A DNA stretch of 64,000 nucleotides. It comes from an uncultured Eubacteriales bacterium (GTDB taxonomy: Bacteria; Bacillota; Clostridia; Oscillospirales; Acutalibacteraceae). Below the pieces are notes generated by a model, which worked only from the letters and a program-made list of their open reading frames with translations, was not told the origin of the DNA and searched no databases. Made by a program: the position numbers and the translations under genes. Position 1 is the stretch's first letter. Each line of letters opens with the position of its first letter. The stretch covers positions 1 to 64,000 of the forward strand of contig CATONX010000003.1 in the NCBI GenBank assembly GCA_951801675.1, written 5' to 3'. This document shows, one piece after another, positions 28,115 to 36,924 of the stretch.

Positions 28115-28942
28115 TTATCCCTTTGCGCTGTGAACCCATGTTGAGGTATATACACCCACACTGGAATGGCAGGTGAACCGATTGCTCATTTCGGTTGTAC
28201 AGTTTCCTTCAAAATAGCTGACTCCTACCACAAATTCGTAGTCCCATGTTTCCCAGCCGTCGCGATTCAAAATGTCATATACGTTGGAGCCGCCGTTCCA
28301 ATCTTCATCCAGATTGGGGACATCGGGAAAAACATAACCGAAAATTTCCGGCTTGAGATCGACGCGGATCATGTAGTATCCTTTTTCTCCGCCGGGAAAG
28401 CTGCTCGTAAAGGTGTTTTCTCCTGTGCGTGTCAACGTTATGGGAATCCAGCTATACAAATAGGTGTTATTGCTGTCAACTGCAGAATAAGCGTTCCATT
28501 TAAACATCTCTCTTATCGATTGTTTTACAGCGGGATTTTCCCCAATATAGACGTAGCTCACCTGTACACAGTCGTCCACGGGCACCGAGGCATCAATACC
28601 GTTTACCGTCAAATTGATATGAATCCGGTTACCCCAGTGAAGATACTGATAATAGAAATTCTGGTTATAATGGAAGAAGACCGATACGCTCCCGCAGACC
28701 AGCACCACCGCCATAATCAGAGACAGCACCCGGTTGCGCAGCTTCTGGAAGGGTCGTTTCTTTTTGATGTTTTGGGCTGGGTCTGGCAGCTCATACTCCT
28801 TTGCCTGCATGGCGTCGAGTATCTGCCGGCAGGGCTCGCACCCGCGCACATGCTCCTCCACAGCTCGCTGACTTTCTGCGCTGCAAAGGCCGTCCACATA
28901 GCTTGGCAGTAAATCCTGAATGATGTTGCATGGATAACTCAT
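28115..28942 (-). CDS. Membrane-anchored anti-sigma factor (zf-HC2 N-terminus)
   Basis: MSYPCNIIQDLLPSYVDGLCSAESQRAVEEHVRGCEPCRQILDAM; single TM; overlaps sigma gene stop. Confidence 0.85.
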   Translation of the reverse strand: MSYPCNIIQDLLPSYVDGLCSAESQRAVEEHVRGCEPCRQILDAMQAKEYELPDPAQNIKKKRPFQKLRNRVLSLIMAVVLVCGSVSVFFHYNQNFYYQYLHWGNRIHINLTVNGIDASVPVDDCVQVSYVYIGENPAVKQSIREMFKWNAYSAVDSNNTYLYSWIPITLTRTGENTFTSSFPGGEKGYYMIRVDLKPEIFGYVFPDVPNLDEDWNGGSNVYDILNRDGWETWDYEFVVGVSYFEGNCTTEMSNRFTCHSSVGVYTSTWVHSAKG

Positions 28943-29433
28943 TCGTTTATACCCTCCTTCAGATGAGCCTGAATTTTCAGTTTCGCCCGGTAAAAGGTGG
29001 TCCGAGCCCAGTTTTCACTTTTGCCGAACAGTTCCCCAATCTGCGCAAATTTTAGATTGCCGAAAAGACGCAGATTCGCCACTTCATTGTAAGGCTGCTC
29101 GAGCCGGTGAATGGCCCGGTAGATTTCCATGGCCCCTTGTGCCGCCAGAAACGCTTCGTCCACAACAAAGGGGGAAAGGAGCTCGTCCTTCGGAAAGGCT
29201 ACTTCTGCATGCCGTTTCTTTTTGCGCAGGTATTTATAAAACTGATGCTTTGCAATTTGACACAGCCACACATACAGAGTGCACTCTCCGCGAAACCGGT
29301 CGATGGATACCACCGCCTGATAAAAGGTCTCCTGGGTCAGGTCTTCGGCCAGCGCGGCGTTTTTGGTCAAGGAAACCAGATAGTGGTAGACTTGCGGATA
29401 GTATTGCTGCGCGATGTCATCCATCTGTCCCAT
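28939..29433 (-). CDS. ECF-type RNA polymerase sigma factor
   Basis: MGQMDDIAQQYYPQVYHYLVSLTKNAALAEDLTQETFYQAVVSIDRFRGECTLYVWLCQIAKHQFYKYLRKKKRH; HTH KFAQIGELFGKSENWARTTFYRAKLKIQ. Confidence 0.9.
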   Translation of the reverse strand: MGQMDDIAQQYYPQVYHYLVSLTKNAALAEDLTQETFYQAVVSIDRFRGECTLYVWLCQIAKHQFYKYLRKKKRHAEVAFPKDELLSPFVVDEAFLAAQGAMEIYRAIHRLEQPYNEVANLRLFGNLKFAQIGELFGKSENWARTTFYRAKLKIQAHLKEGINE

Positions 29434-29595
29434 CCTATTCCCCCCTTTTCCGATGATAAGTACCCAAAAGATGCGCAATGTCACAAATGAATTGTTTTGT
29501 GAGCAGATATCACAGCAATGAAAATGCCCAGACCAGATCGTTTGATTGACCACGGTCCGGGCAATCTTCTTTTATCCTCACGACGAGGATTGAAT

Positions 29596-30411
29596 TTAGA
29601 TGCCAACGCTCAGGTAGGCGCTAAGATGCATCACATCCTGAGTCCGGCAGGTGACGGAAGACTGCATCTGAAGCGGGAATCCATACGCTTGGCTTTGAAC
29701 GGTAAGGTCAAAGTCCAGATCCCAGAGGTCCCAGGATTCCAGGTTATAGATGGGATAGGTCCCTCCGACTTCATAGGCGCTGAAATCCCGGCCGGGGAAC
29801 AGTTGGTCATAGAGTTCATGCTTTACCCGCAAATCCAAAAGGTAATACCCCTTCTGTCCGCCCGGAAGGCTGGCGGTTAAGGTGCTTCCCTGGTCGGTGC
29901 GTTCCCAGGATAAGGGGGTCCCGCCGCTGAAGTCAGAGAATTCTTGGGAGAAAAGAGAATACGAGTACAGCATGCTCGCTACCTCTCTGAAGCTTGTCTG
30001 GTCCTCGCCCGCATAATAGGCGTTAGTTTGGATATAGTCTTCAATGGGAAAAGAGGGGTCCAAGTTATGGAGATGGATGTTCACAAAGATCCGGTCGCCT
30101 CGGTAGAGATACCGATAATACAGGTTCGGCTGATAGGCAAAGGCGACGGCAACCACAGCGAAAACCAGAACCACCGCCATAATCGATGCGAGAATCCGGT
30201 TGCGCCGCCTCTTGGGTGACGTTTTCTCCCTGGCCGCAGGCGACCGGTCGGTAATCTCGACCTCGTTTGCCTCCATGGCGTCGAGGAACTCGCGGCATTC
30301 CCCGCAGCCGCGCACATGTTTCTCCACCGTCTGGCGCTCCTCTTCGCTGCAAAGCCCCTCCACATACTCGGTCAGCAGATTCTGTACCTGTTTGCAATCC
30401 GGCATCATCAA
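29596..30411 (-). CDS. Second membrane-anchored anti-sigma factor (zf-HC2), paralogue of 28115-28942
   Basis: DCKQVQNLLTEYVEGLCSEEERQTVEKHVRGCGECREFLDAMEANEVEITDRSPAAREKTSPKRRRNRILASIMAVVLV. Confidence 0.85.
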   Translation of the reverse strand: MMMPDCKQVQNLLTEYVEGLCSEEERQTVEKHVRGCGECREFLDAMEANEVEITDRSPAAREKTSPKRRRNRILASIMAVVLVFAVVAVAFAYQPNLYYRYLYRGDRIFVNIHLHNLDPSFPIEDYIQTNAYYAGEDQTSFREVASMLYSYSLFSQEFSDFSGGTPLSWERTDQGSTLTASLPGGQKGYYLLDLRVKHELYDQLFPGRDFSAYEVGGTYPIYNLESWDLWDLDFDLTVQSQAYGFPLQMQSSVTCRTQDVMHLSAYLSVGI

Positions 30412-30710
30412 AATTTCCCTCCCTTGTTTTCTGAGCGCCGGCCTTATTCAAAACCGGGCGCTGGTTTTCTTCTTCTGTGCATGGCCTCCATGTTCCGAAA
30501 TTCCCGCTGATTCCCCTGTCGGAGGGGACATCCAAACCTAGTGGAGCGCCCTCTTGCCGAGCCTTATAACTTGCCGTACAGGCAAGAGCGCTGGGCAGGG
30601 AAGAGCGGGCTGTCGTAACCGCAGCATGACCGGATTTTCACAAACGGTTCGCCTATCTGGCGCGGGAGGCAGCCAGTTTTGCCGCTAAAAAACGGGAATT
30701 TGTATCACAA

Positions 30711-30758
30711 CAGAAAGCCCGGACTACCGTCCTTTTTCAAGGCGGCTGTCCGGGCTTC
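30711..30758 (-). terminator. Hairpin terminator downstream of histidine kinase
   Basis: AGAAGCCCGGACAGCC...GTAGTCCGGGCTTTCTG on minus strand. Confidence 0.65.
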
Positions 30759-30761
30759 TGT

Positions 30762-32249
30762 CTATTGCAATTCCTGCGGGGGATCTTCCTCGCCGCCCTC
30801 CGGCGCGCTGGCCACGGGCAAAGTAATGATGACGTCGGTGCCGGAGCTCTCCACCGACCGGAGCTCCAGACTGCCGCCGTGCATACGGATGATTTCATCC
30901 GCCACCGCTAAGCCGATTCCCGAACCGCGGCGGGTGTGGTTTGCTTTGTAGAACTTCTCCTTTACCTTGGATAAGTCTTCTGCGGAAATGCCGCAGCCGG
31001 TGTCGCTGATGACGACGCGGATTTCCCCGTCGCCTTCCTCCGCTTCCACCCGGACCCGGCCTCCTGCGTCAGAATATTTGAAAGCATTGTCCAGAATGTT
31101 GACAAACACCTGCTTGAGCCGGTTACGGTCGCCCATTACAACCGGAAGCAGCTCTGGCTCGTAATAGATGAGCTCGATGTTTTCCCGTTTGGACCGTTCC
31201 TGGAACATGAACACCGCTTCGCCCAACTCAGCAAGAATGTCGATTTTCTCCATCTTCATGGTCAGCCGTCCGCTTTGCAGCCTGGAAAAATCCAAAAGCT
31301 CCTCCACGATTCCGGACAGCCGCTCCGATTCGCCGATGATGACATCCATGCCCTTCTCCATCATTTCCCGGTCCTTGACCGGATCGAGAGCCATCAGCGT
31401 CTCGCCCCAGCCCTTGATGGCGGTCAGGGGAGTACGCAGCTCGTGGGAAACGGAGGAGATGAAGTCGTTCTTCATTTTCTCGGTGGTACCCAGCTCTCCC
31501 GCCATGTAGTTGATGGTGTCACACAGGTCACCGATTTCATCGTTATACTTTTTCTCCAAACGGGCGTCAAAATCGCCCAGGGCGATTTTGCGGGCCGTTA
31601 CACCGATTTCCTTGACTGGAATGACAATGGAATTGATAAAATAAGACCCGGACATGATGACAAACAGGATCACCGCAATTCCGATCACCAGCAGCACCGA
31701 AACAATGATGAAAATCTGCCGGTCCGCCCCGGAAAGGGACACCACCAGCCGCACAGCGCCCGTCATTTCCTCGGCGTTGGTCAGGATATAGGTATACGCC
31801 ATGACGTTTTCTCCGCTGGAGAGGTGATAGGAGGCAACCCCGATGCGCTGCCCCGACTTTACGCCCAGCGCCATGTCGTAGTCCGGCCGTTCCGTCAGCT
31901 CCGGGGTAAAGCCGGCGGAGGAAAGGATAAAGTCGCCGTTTTGGTCAAAGACCTGCAGCTCCACCTGCTCTTTGAGGCTGAAATTTTCCACGGCGTTGAT
32001 GGAGCGGGACGCGAATTCCGATTGGCTTTGGTTGGCGTACCTCGAAAAGCTTTCCTGAGTGGTGGTCATGATGTTCCCCAGCTGCCAGCGGATGCCGCTG
32101 TAATAATAGTCCTGCACAATAAAGGCCATGGCCAGCTCAATGACGATCAGAATGGCCAGGATCAACCCTAGGCTGTTAAAAAGCCATCGCTGGGTGATCC
32201 CCTTGGAAGACATGTGTTCCACGCCCGGCAACGATAATTTCTTTCGCAT
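30762..32249 (-). CDS. Sensor histidine kinase
   Basis: Two TM, HAMP-like segment, SSVSHELRTPLTAIKGWGETLMALDPVKDREM, GRIGIGLA-type ATPase box (RRGSGIGLAVADEIIRMHGG). Confidence 0.93.
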   Translation of the reverse strand: MRKKLSLPGVEHMSSKGITQRWLFNSLGLILAILIVIELAMAFIVQDYYYSGIRWQLGNIMTTTQESFSRYANQSQSEFASRSINAVENFSLKEQVELQVFDQNGDFILSSAGFTPELTERPDYDMALGVKSGQRIGVASYHLSSGENVMAYTYILTNAEEMTGAVRLVVSLSGADRQIFIIVSVLLVIGIAVILFVIMSGSYFINSIVIPVKEIGVTARKIALGDFDARLEKKYNDEIGDLCDTINYMAGELGTTEKMKNDFISSVSHELRTPLTAIKGWGETLMALDPVKDREMMEKGMDVIIGESERLSGIVEELLDFSRLQSGRLTMKMEKIDILAELGEAVFMFQERSKRENIELIYYEPELLPVVMGDRNRLKQVFVNILDNAFKYSDAGGRVRVEAEEGDGEIRVVISDTGCGISAEDLSKVKEKFYKANHTRRGSGIGLAVADEIIRMHGGSLELRSVESSGTDVIITLPVASAPEGGEEDPPQELQ

Positions 32250-32251
32250 GG

Positions 32252-32953
32252 TTACGCCTGCCATTTATATCCCAAGCCCCAGACAGTAATGATGTGCTTG
32301 GGGGCCGATGGCTCCTCCTCGATCTTCATTCGCAGCCGCCGCACATTGACGTCTACGATTTTTTCTTCGCCGAAGTACCCTTCGCCCCAGACCTTGTTGA
32401 GAATATCCGTGCGCCCCAGTGCTTTGCCCGGATTGGTCATGAAGCACTCCATGAACTGGTATTCCACATGGGTTAATTCGATCATTTTTCCCTTATGGGA
32501 AAGGGTGCGGTTTCGCACGTTGAGAACAAAGTCGCCCGAGACGATTTCCTCCGACGCGGCCTTTTTTGGCTTGTTGCCGTTCATCTCCACCCGGCGGTAA
32601 AGAGCGTCTACCCGCGCCACAAGCTCCGAGGGAGAAAAAGGTTTTGTCACATAGTCGTCCGCCCCGATCATTAAGCCGCTGACCCGGTCCATTTCCTGGG
32701 ACCGGGCGGTGAGCATGATGATCCCCAGGTTCGGGCTTTTCTGCCTCAATTCCCGGCAGGCGGCCAGACCGTCCATCTCCGGCATCATGATGTCCAGAAG
32801 GGCAATGTCCACGTCACCTTGGAGACTGTCAAACAGTTCCAGCGCCTTCTTCCCGTTTTCCGCCTCGTAGACGGTGTAACCCGCCCGTTTCAAATTGATG
32901 ACTACAAATTCGCGGATGGCGCTTTCGTCCTCCGCCACCAAAATGCTTTTCAT
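32252..32953 (-). CDS. OmpR/PhoB-family response regulator
   Basis: KSILVAEDESAIREFVVINLKRAGYTVYEAENG...DIALLDIMMPEMDGL; winged-helix C-terminus. Confidence 0.95.
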   Translation of the reverse strand: MKSILVAEDESAIREFVVINLKRAGYTVYEAENGKKALELFDSLQGDVDIALLDIMMPEMDGLAACRELRQKSPNLGIIMLTARSQEMDRVSGLMIGADDYVTKPFSPSELVARVDALYRRVEMNGNKPKKAASEEIVSGDFVLNVRNRTLSHKGKMIELTHVEYQFMECFMTNPGKALGRTDILNKVWGEGYFGEEKIVDVNVRRLRMKIEEEPSAPKHIITVWGLGYKWQA

Positions 32954-32990
32954 CGTGTTCCCTCACTTCCAAGTGGTAGTAAAGCCTTAA

Positions 32991-34397
32991 TCAGAGATCC
33001 GCCATAATGACGAAATTATCCTTGACAAACTCCAGGTCAATACCAAAATTGATCCCGCTTCGCGAAATCTTCACCCCATATACAATGCTGCCGTGTTCGC
33101 CCAGATATTGATAACCCGCGTTCGAGCCGCTGTTTTCCCATACGGCGCTGGTAAAGGTGCGCAGGGTCATTAGCAGATCGGTGCGGCGGAAGCTTTCCCC
33201 GTCCCATTCGTACGCGTAAAAGCTGGAGGTCCGGTCGGTGGAATTGCGGTCGATGGTGACCGACTGCTTGGATACCCACTCGTCCGGAAAACTGAAATAG
33301 TACCCGTCGGTGCTGTTGATGCTGCAGGAGAGCACCTTCTGCGCATCCTTCCCGGTGCTTTCGTCCACCCGCCCGTCGTACCGGTACCAGGTGGTCAGCC
33401 ACAGCTTTTCCGACGCTTTCTTGTCAAAATAGCCGGGCAGCTCCGACACCTGCGGAATTTCGATCCAGCCGTCTTTGTTGATGTCCATGGATAACATGGA
33501 GCTGGGACGCATGGTTTCCACCACGCTGTCGGTGTCATTGTTGTAAAACAGATTGCTTAAGCCTGACCCGTCCCAATAGAGAACCTCGGTAATGGTATAC
33601 TCCGTTCCCTTCGCGCCGTCCACAAATACCGCGTTGATGCCGCTGCGCAGCTGGGCGGTTTTGATGTCCAGATAAGGGGAGGCGCCGGTGGAACGGGGAG
33701 AGACATTGCCGTCCATCATCGTTTTGTAGAGATGCTTGTAGTCGATTCCCTCCTGGGTCAGCCGGTACAACGTGGCCGTGGCGGTTTTGTTGGTGGAATC
33801 CACCTGCATCAGCAGCAATTCATCCTGCGAATCCCCGTCCAGGTCCACAATCTGCATGCCGGTAAAGCCGGCCTCCATTTTCAGGGAAAGGGCGTGTTCG
33901 CTCCCCTCATCACCAAAACTATAGACGGTGAGCCATTTGTCCGAGGAACTAGCGGTCAGCCAGCTGATGATGACCTCCACGCTCCCGTCCCCATCCAGGT
34001 CTGCGGTCTGCACCGCGTATACCTCGCTGTCCGCTCCCTCGATGTCGTCGATGGAGCGGTAGGTCCCATCTTGCTCGACAATGACATTGATGCGGATTTT
34101 TGCCCCGTCCTGTTTATAAAGAGCGAGCACCGCCGCGCCTTTTCGCCCGAAATCCACCGGGATAAAGGCGGAACGCTCCTTTCCGCTTTTCGGATATTTG
34201 AGGGTGTAGCTTTTGTTGTTTAAGAATTGCTCCAGCGCCTGCTGGACGCCGGCCTGGCTTCCGGTCAGCTTGGGCGGCTTCATCAAATTGTTCATATCGA
34301 AACCGGCGAATAAGCCGCCCCCCGAACAGCCGGTCAGCATCACCGAAACGGCCGCCAAAAGCGAGAGGAGAAGCTTCACTTTCCTTGGGTATTTCAT
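32991..34397 (-). CDS. Lipoprotein with VCBS/FG-GAP-like repeats
   Basis: Lipobox VMLTGC; ADLDGDGSVEVIISW, VDLDGDSQDELLLMQ, MDINKDGWIEIP. Confidence 0.8.
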   Translation of the reverse strand: MKYPRKVKLLLSLLAAVSVMLTGCSGGGLFAGFDMNNLMKPPKLTGSQAGVQQALEQFLNNKSYTLKYPKSGKERSAFIPVDFGRKGAAVLALYKQDGAKIRINVIVEQDGTYRSIDDIEGADSEVYAVQTADLDGDGSVEVIISWLTASSSDKWLTVYSFGDEGSEHALSLKMEAGFTGMQIVDLDGDSQDELLLMQVDSTNKTATATLYRLTQEGIDYKHLYKTMMDGNVSPRSTGASPYLDIKTAQLRSGINAVFVDGAKGTEYTITEVLYWDGSGLSNLFYNNDTDSVVETMRPSSMLSMDINKDGWIEIPQVSELPGYFDKKASEKLWLTTWYRYDGRVDESTGKDAQKVLSCSINSTDGYYFSFPDEWVSKQSVTIDRNSTDRTSSFYAYEWDGESFRRTDLLMTLRTFTSAVWENSGSNAGYQYLGEHGSIVYGVKISRSGINFGIDLEFVKDNFVIMADL

Positions 34398-34588
34398 TCG
34401 TTTTCGGCTCCTTTGGTTTACTTATTGCCGCTTCTATTGTATCATTGCGCGAAGGGGAAATCTGTATCAAAACGGTTACAAATTTGACTGTTTTTCCGTG
34501 AAACATCAGAACACATAAAAATTAGCCGCGGATAGAGATAGAAGGGATAGAAATAATGGAAAAAAGCGGCCTGTGTGCATGGAGCCAG

Positions 34589-34616
34589 TTGACAAACGGG
34601 CATAATTCGTTATACT
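34589..34616 (+). promoter_or_regulatory. Candidate sigma-A promoter of sortase locus
   Basis: TTGACA - 16 nt - TATACT. Confidence 0.55.
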
Positions 34617-34659
34617 TATAGGTAACCAACAAATTTTATCATTTTGAGAGAGGTGTACT

Positions 34660-35238
34660 ATGAGAAAACATGGGAAATGCTTCGCCGCTTTTCTGGCTGT
34701 GATGTTGTTTGCAACGGCATCCTTTAGCGCGGCAGCTTACAACGAACAGGATATTCTTAATTTTGTCAAGGGCAAGTATACCGTGGGCAACGAGGTGTTC
34801 TCTTTTAAGGACGACCAGATCGTGCGCGTTGAGCGGTATCTCAGCGAATATGACGTCAGCGACGAAGCTTGTGATGTCGTAATGGCGAACTTCCAGAAGA
34901 TCAAGGCCATCTTTGAAAAGAATGGCTCCACCAATCTGCAGACCTTAAGCGCGCAGGACAAGACGGACATTATTTCCGCCATTGAAAACAGCGCGAAGGC
35001 GGTTGGCCTGGAGGTCGTGATCGACCGGACCGCCGGCACCTATGGCTCCTTTATTTTCTATAAGGATGGCAAGGTTTACGACAAGGTGGATCCTGCCACC
35101 GTATTCGCCGTGACGGCTGCCGACCCGTCGGCGGATCTCTTTACCATGCTGGCTGGTTTTGGCCTGGCCGGTCTGCTGCTTCTCGCGGCCGGTTTTGGCG
35201 GCGCGGCGCTTTACAAGCGTAAAAAGGCGCTTGCATAA
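34660..35238 (+). CDS. Exported protein with C-terminal TM and basic tail (candidate sortase-locus substrate)
   Basis: Signal peptide MRKHGKCFAAFLAVMLFATASFSAAAY; C-terminal LFTMLAGFGLAGLLLLAAGFGGAALYKRKKALA. Confidence 0.65.
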   Translation: MRKHGKCFAAFLAVMLFATASFSAAAYNEQDILNFVKGKYTVGNEVFSFKDDQIVRVERYLSEYDVSDEACDVVMANFQKIKAIFEKNGSTNLQTLSAQDKTDIISAIENSAKAVGLEVVIDRTAGTYGSFIFYKDGKVYDKVDPATVFAVTAADPSADLFTMLAGFGLAGLLLLAAGFGGAALYKRKKALA

Positions 35239-35240
35239 GA

Positions 35241-35921
35241 ATGAATTTGAACAAAAAGAAAGTGGCGGCAGTAATTGCAAGGAACGTTGCGATTACTGCT
35301 TCCCTTTTTCTCATCGGTTTTTTGCTGATTGGGATGGGCGGCAACATCCTGATCCCCCTCTATTCTTCCGCCGATTATTTTCTGACGGAGCCCGAGCAGG
35401 GGTTTTCCTCGAAAGAGAGCCCTGCCTCGTCTGCCTCCTCGCCTTCGTCCGGCACGCCGGAGGGGGAGGGCCAGGTGACTGCCAGCGGAATGGAATACCC
35501 GGAATACGGGGAGGTATACGCCACCCTGGAGCTGCCCGCGCTGGGGCTGACGCTGGATGTGACCTTTGGCGACGATCTTAAGCTGATTAAGGACAAGGTA
35601 GGCCAGTTCACCGGCAGCTATATGCCTGGAGAGGGCGGCACCATTTTATATGCCGGCCACAATGCCCGCAAGATTTTCGGGCGGCTGGGGGAACTGCAGC
35701 CGGGCGACGAGGTGATCGTCAAGACCGGTTATGGTACCTTCACCTATCGGGTGGCTTTGGGAGAAGTGGTGGATATTATCAACGAACCTCCCATCAACCG
35801 GGAACGGGAAGAGCTGATTTTGTATACCTGCTACCCATTTAATGCCGCCGGCTTCCCCAGCACCCGTTATTTGGTTCACTGCGATCCGGTGGAAGCGTCA
35901 AGCGGCGGGCAGGAGAGTTGA
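35241..35921 (+). CDS. Class D-like sortase
   Basis: N-terminal TM; LPALGLTLDVTFG, ILYAGHNARKIFGRLGEL (catalytic His), EELILYTCYPFNAAGFPSTRYLV (Cys and Arg). Confidence 0.88.
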   Translation: MNLNKKKVAAVIARNVAITASLFLIGFLLIGMGGNILIPLYSSADYFLTEPEQGFSSKESPASSASSPSSGTPEGEGQVTASGMEYPEYGEVYATLELPALGLTLDVTFGDDLKLIKDKVGQFTGSYMPGEGGTILYAGHNARKIFGRLGELQPGDEVIVKTGYGTFTYRVALGEVVDIINEPPINREREELILYTCYPFNAAGFPSTRYLVHCDPVEASSGGQES

Positions 35922-35922
35922 T

Positions 35923-36813
35923 ATGAACAAGATACATTACATACGCAGTGTGGTCTGCTACCTGCTCGCCCTTTTGCTGATGCTGCTGATGGCGGGAATT
36001 CAGTTGGGTTCCACGTATTTGCTGACGGTGGAAAACAAAGACGCAATTATGCATTCCTTCGCGGAAATGGACTATTTTGAAAAGGCGGCGCAGAAGGCCC
36101 AGGAGGATTTTGGGGATTATATTGTGCAGTCCGGCTTTGAAGAAGATCTGTTCGAAGGATTGGCCACACCCCAAATGGTGGAAGAGGATTTGTCCGCGTT
36201 CATCGACGGGTTCTATGCATACATCCGGGGAGAGGCCAATGAGGTGGACATGGAGGTTCCTTCGCCGCTCTTGCAGCAGAAGCTGCAAGAGCGCATCGAT
36301 GCCTCGGTTGCAGCGAAGGGGCTGGAGGATTCCCAGGCCCTGCGGGACAATATCACCGTTTTCAAACGTCGGATCATGACCACCTATGCCTCCAACATCC
36401 TTCCGCTGATCTCTTTTGACAGTTTGGCGGCGGTGATCCGTAGTTTTCACCTAAAGGTGCCGATGGTGTTCGGCATTGCTGCAGGCGCGGCGGTCCTTCT
36501 ATTGATAGGTCTGTTTTTCGCGGCGGGCAAGCGGCGGTTTTTGCCCTGGCTTTCCCGTACCCTGTTTGCCAGCGGCTTTTTTGTTCTGATTCCCACGGTG
36601 TTTTTGATTACCTCTCATCTGGTCAATAAATTCTTTTTCTCGATGGACTATTTCTCGATCTTCGCCCGGGAGTTCGTACAAAACGCGCTGTTCCAGCTTC
36701 TTCTCTTGTCCATTGTAACTCTGGCGCTGGGCCTTATTGCGGCGCTAGGCGCTGGCCTATATGCGAAAAAGAGAAAAAAGGCGGAATCCGTGACGGAGCT
36801 GACTGATAATTGA
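35923..36813 (+). CDS. Multi-TM membrane protein in sortase locus
   Basis: MNKIHYIRSVVCYLLALLLMLLMAGIQLGSTYLLTVENKDA; one N-terminal and several C-terminal TM segments around an extracytoplasmic domain. Confidence 0.75.
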   Translation: MNKIHYIRSVVCYLLALLLMLLMAGIQLGSTYLLTVENKDAIMHSFAEMDYFEKAAQKAQEDFGDYIVQSGFEEDLFEGLATPQMVEEDLSAFIDGFYAYIRGEANEVDMEVPSPLLQQKLQERIDASVAAKGLEDSQALRDNITVFKRRIMTTYASNILPLISFDSLAAVIRSFHLKVPMVFGIAAGAAVLLLIGLFFAAGKRRFLPWLSRTLFASGFFVLIPTVFLITSHLVNKFFFSMDYFSIFAREFVQNALFQLLLLSIVTLALGLIAALGAGLYAKKRKKAESVTELTDN

Positions 36814-36924
36814 TTTGATTTTATCGAAGAATGGTATTATAATGATAGGCGGCAGATGGTGACATCTGCCGCCTTTTTGTCGAGAAAAGTGCGTGCCCAA
36901 AAGGGTGCGCAGAAAGGGGCAGCT

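Noticed and set aside
30065-30535. 156-aa minus-strand ORF overlapping the second anti-sigma gene, considered as a degenerate sigma factor
   Set aside because: Translation shows no sigma-70 region 2 or 4 motifs; it is an out-of-frame shadow of the anti-sigma gene.
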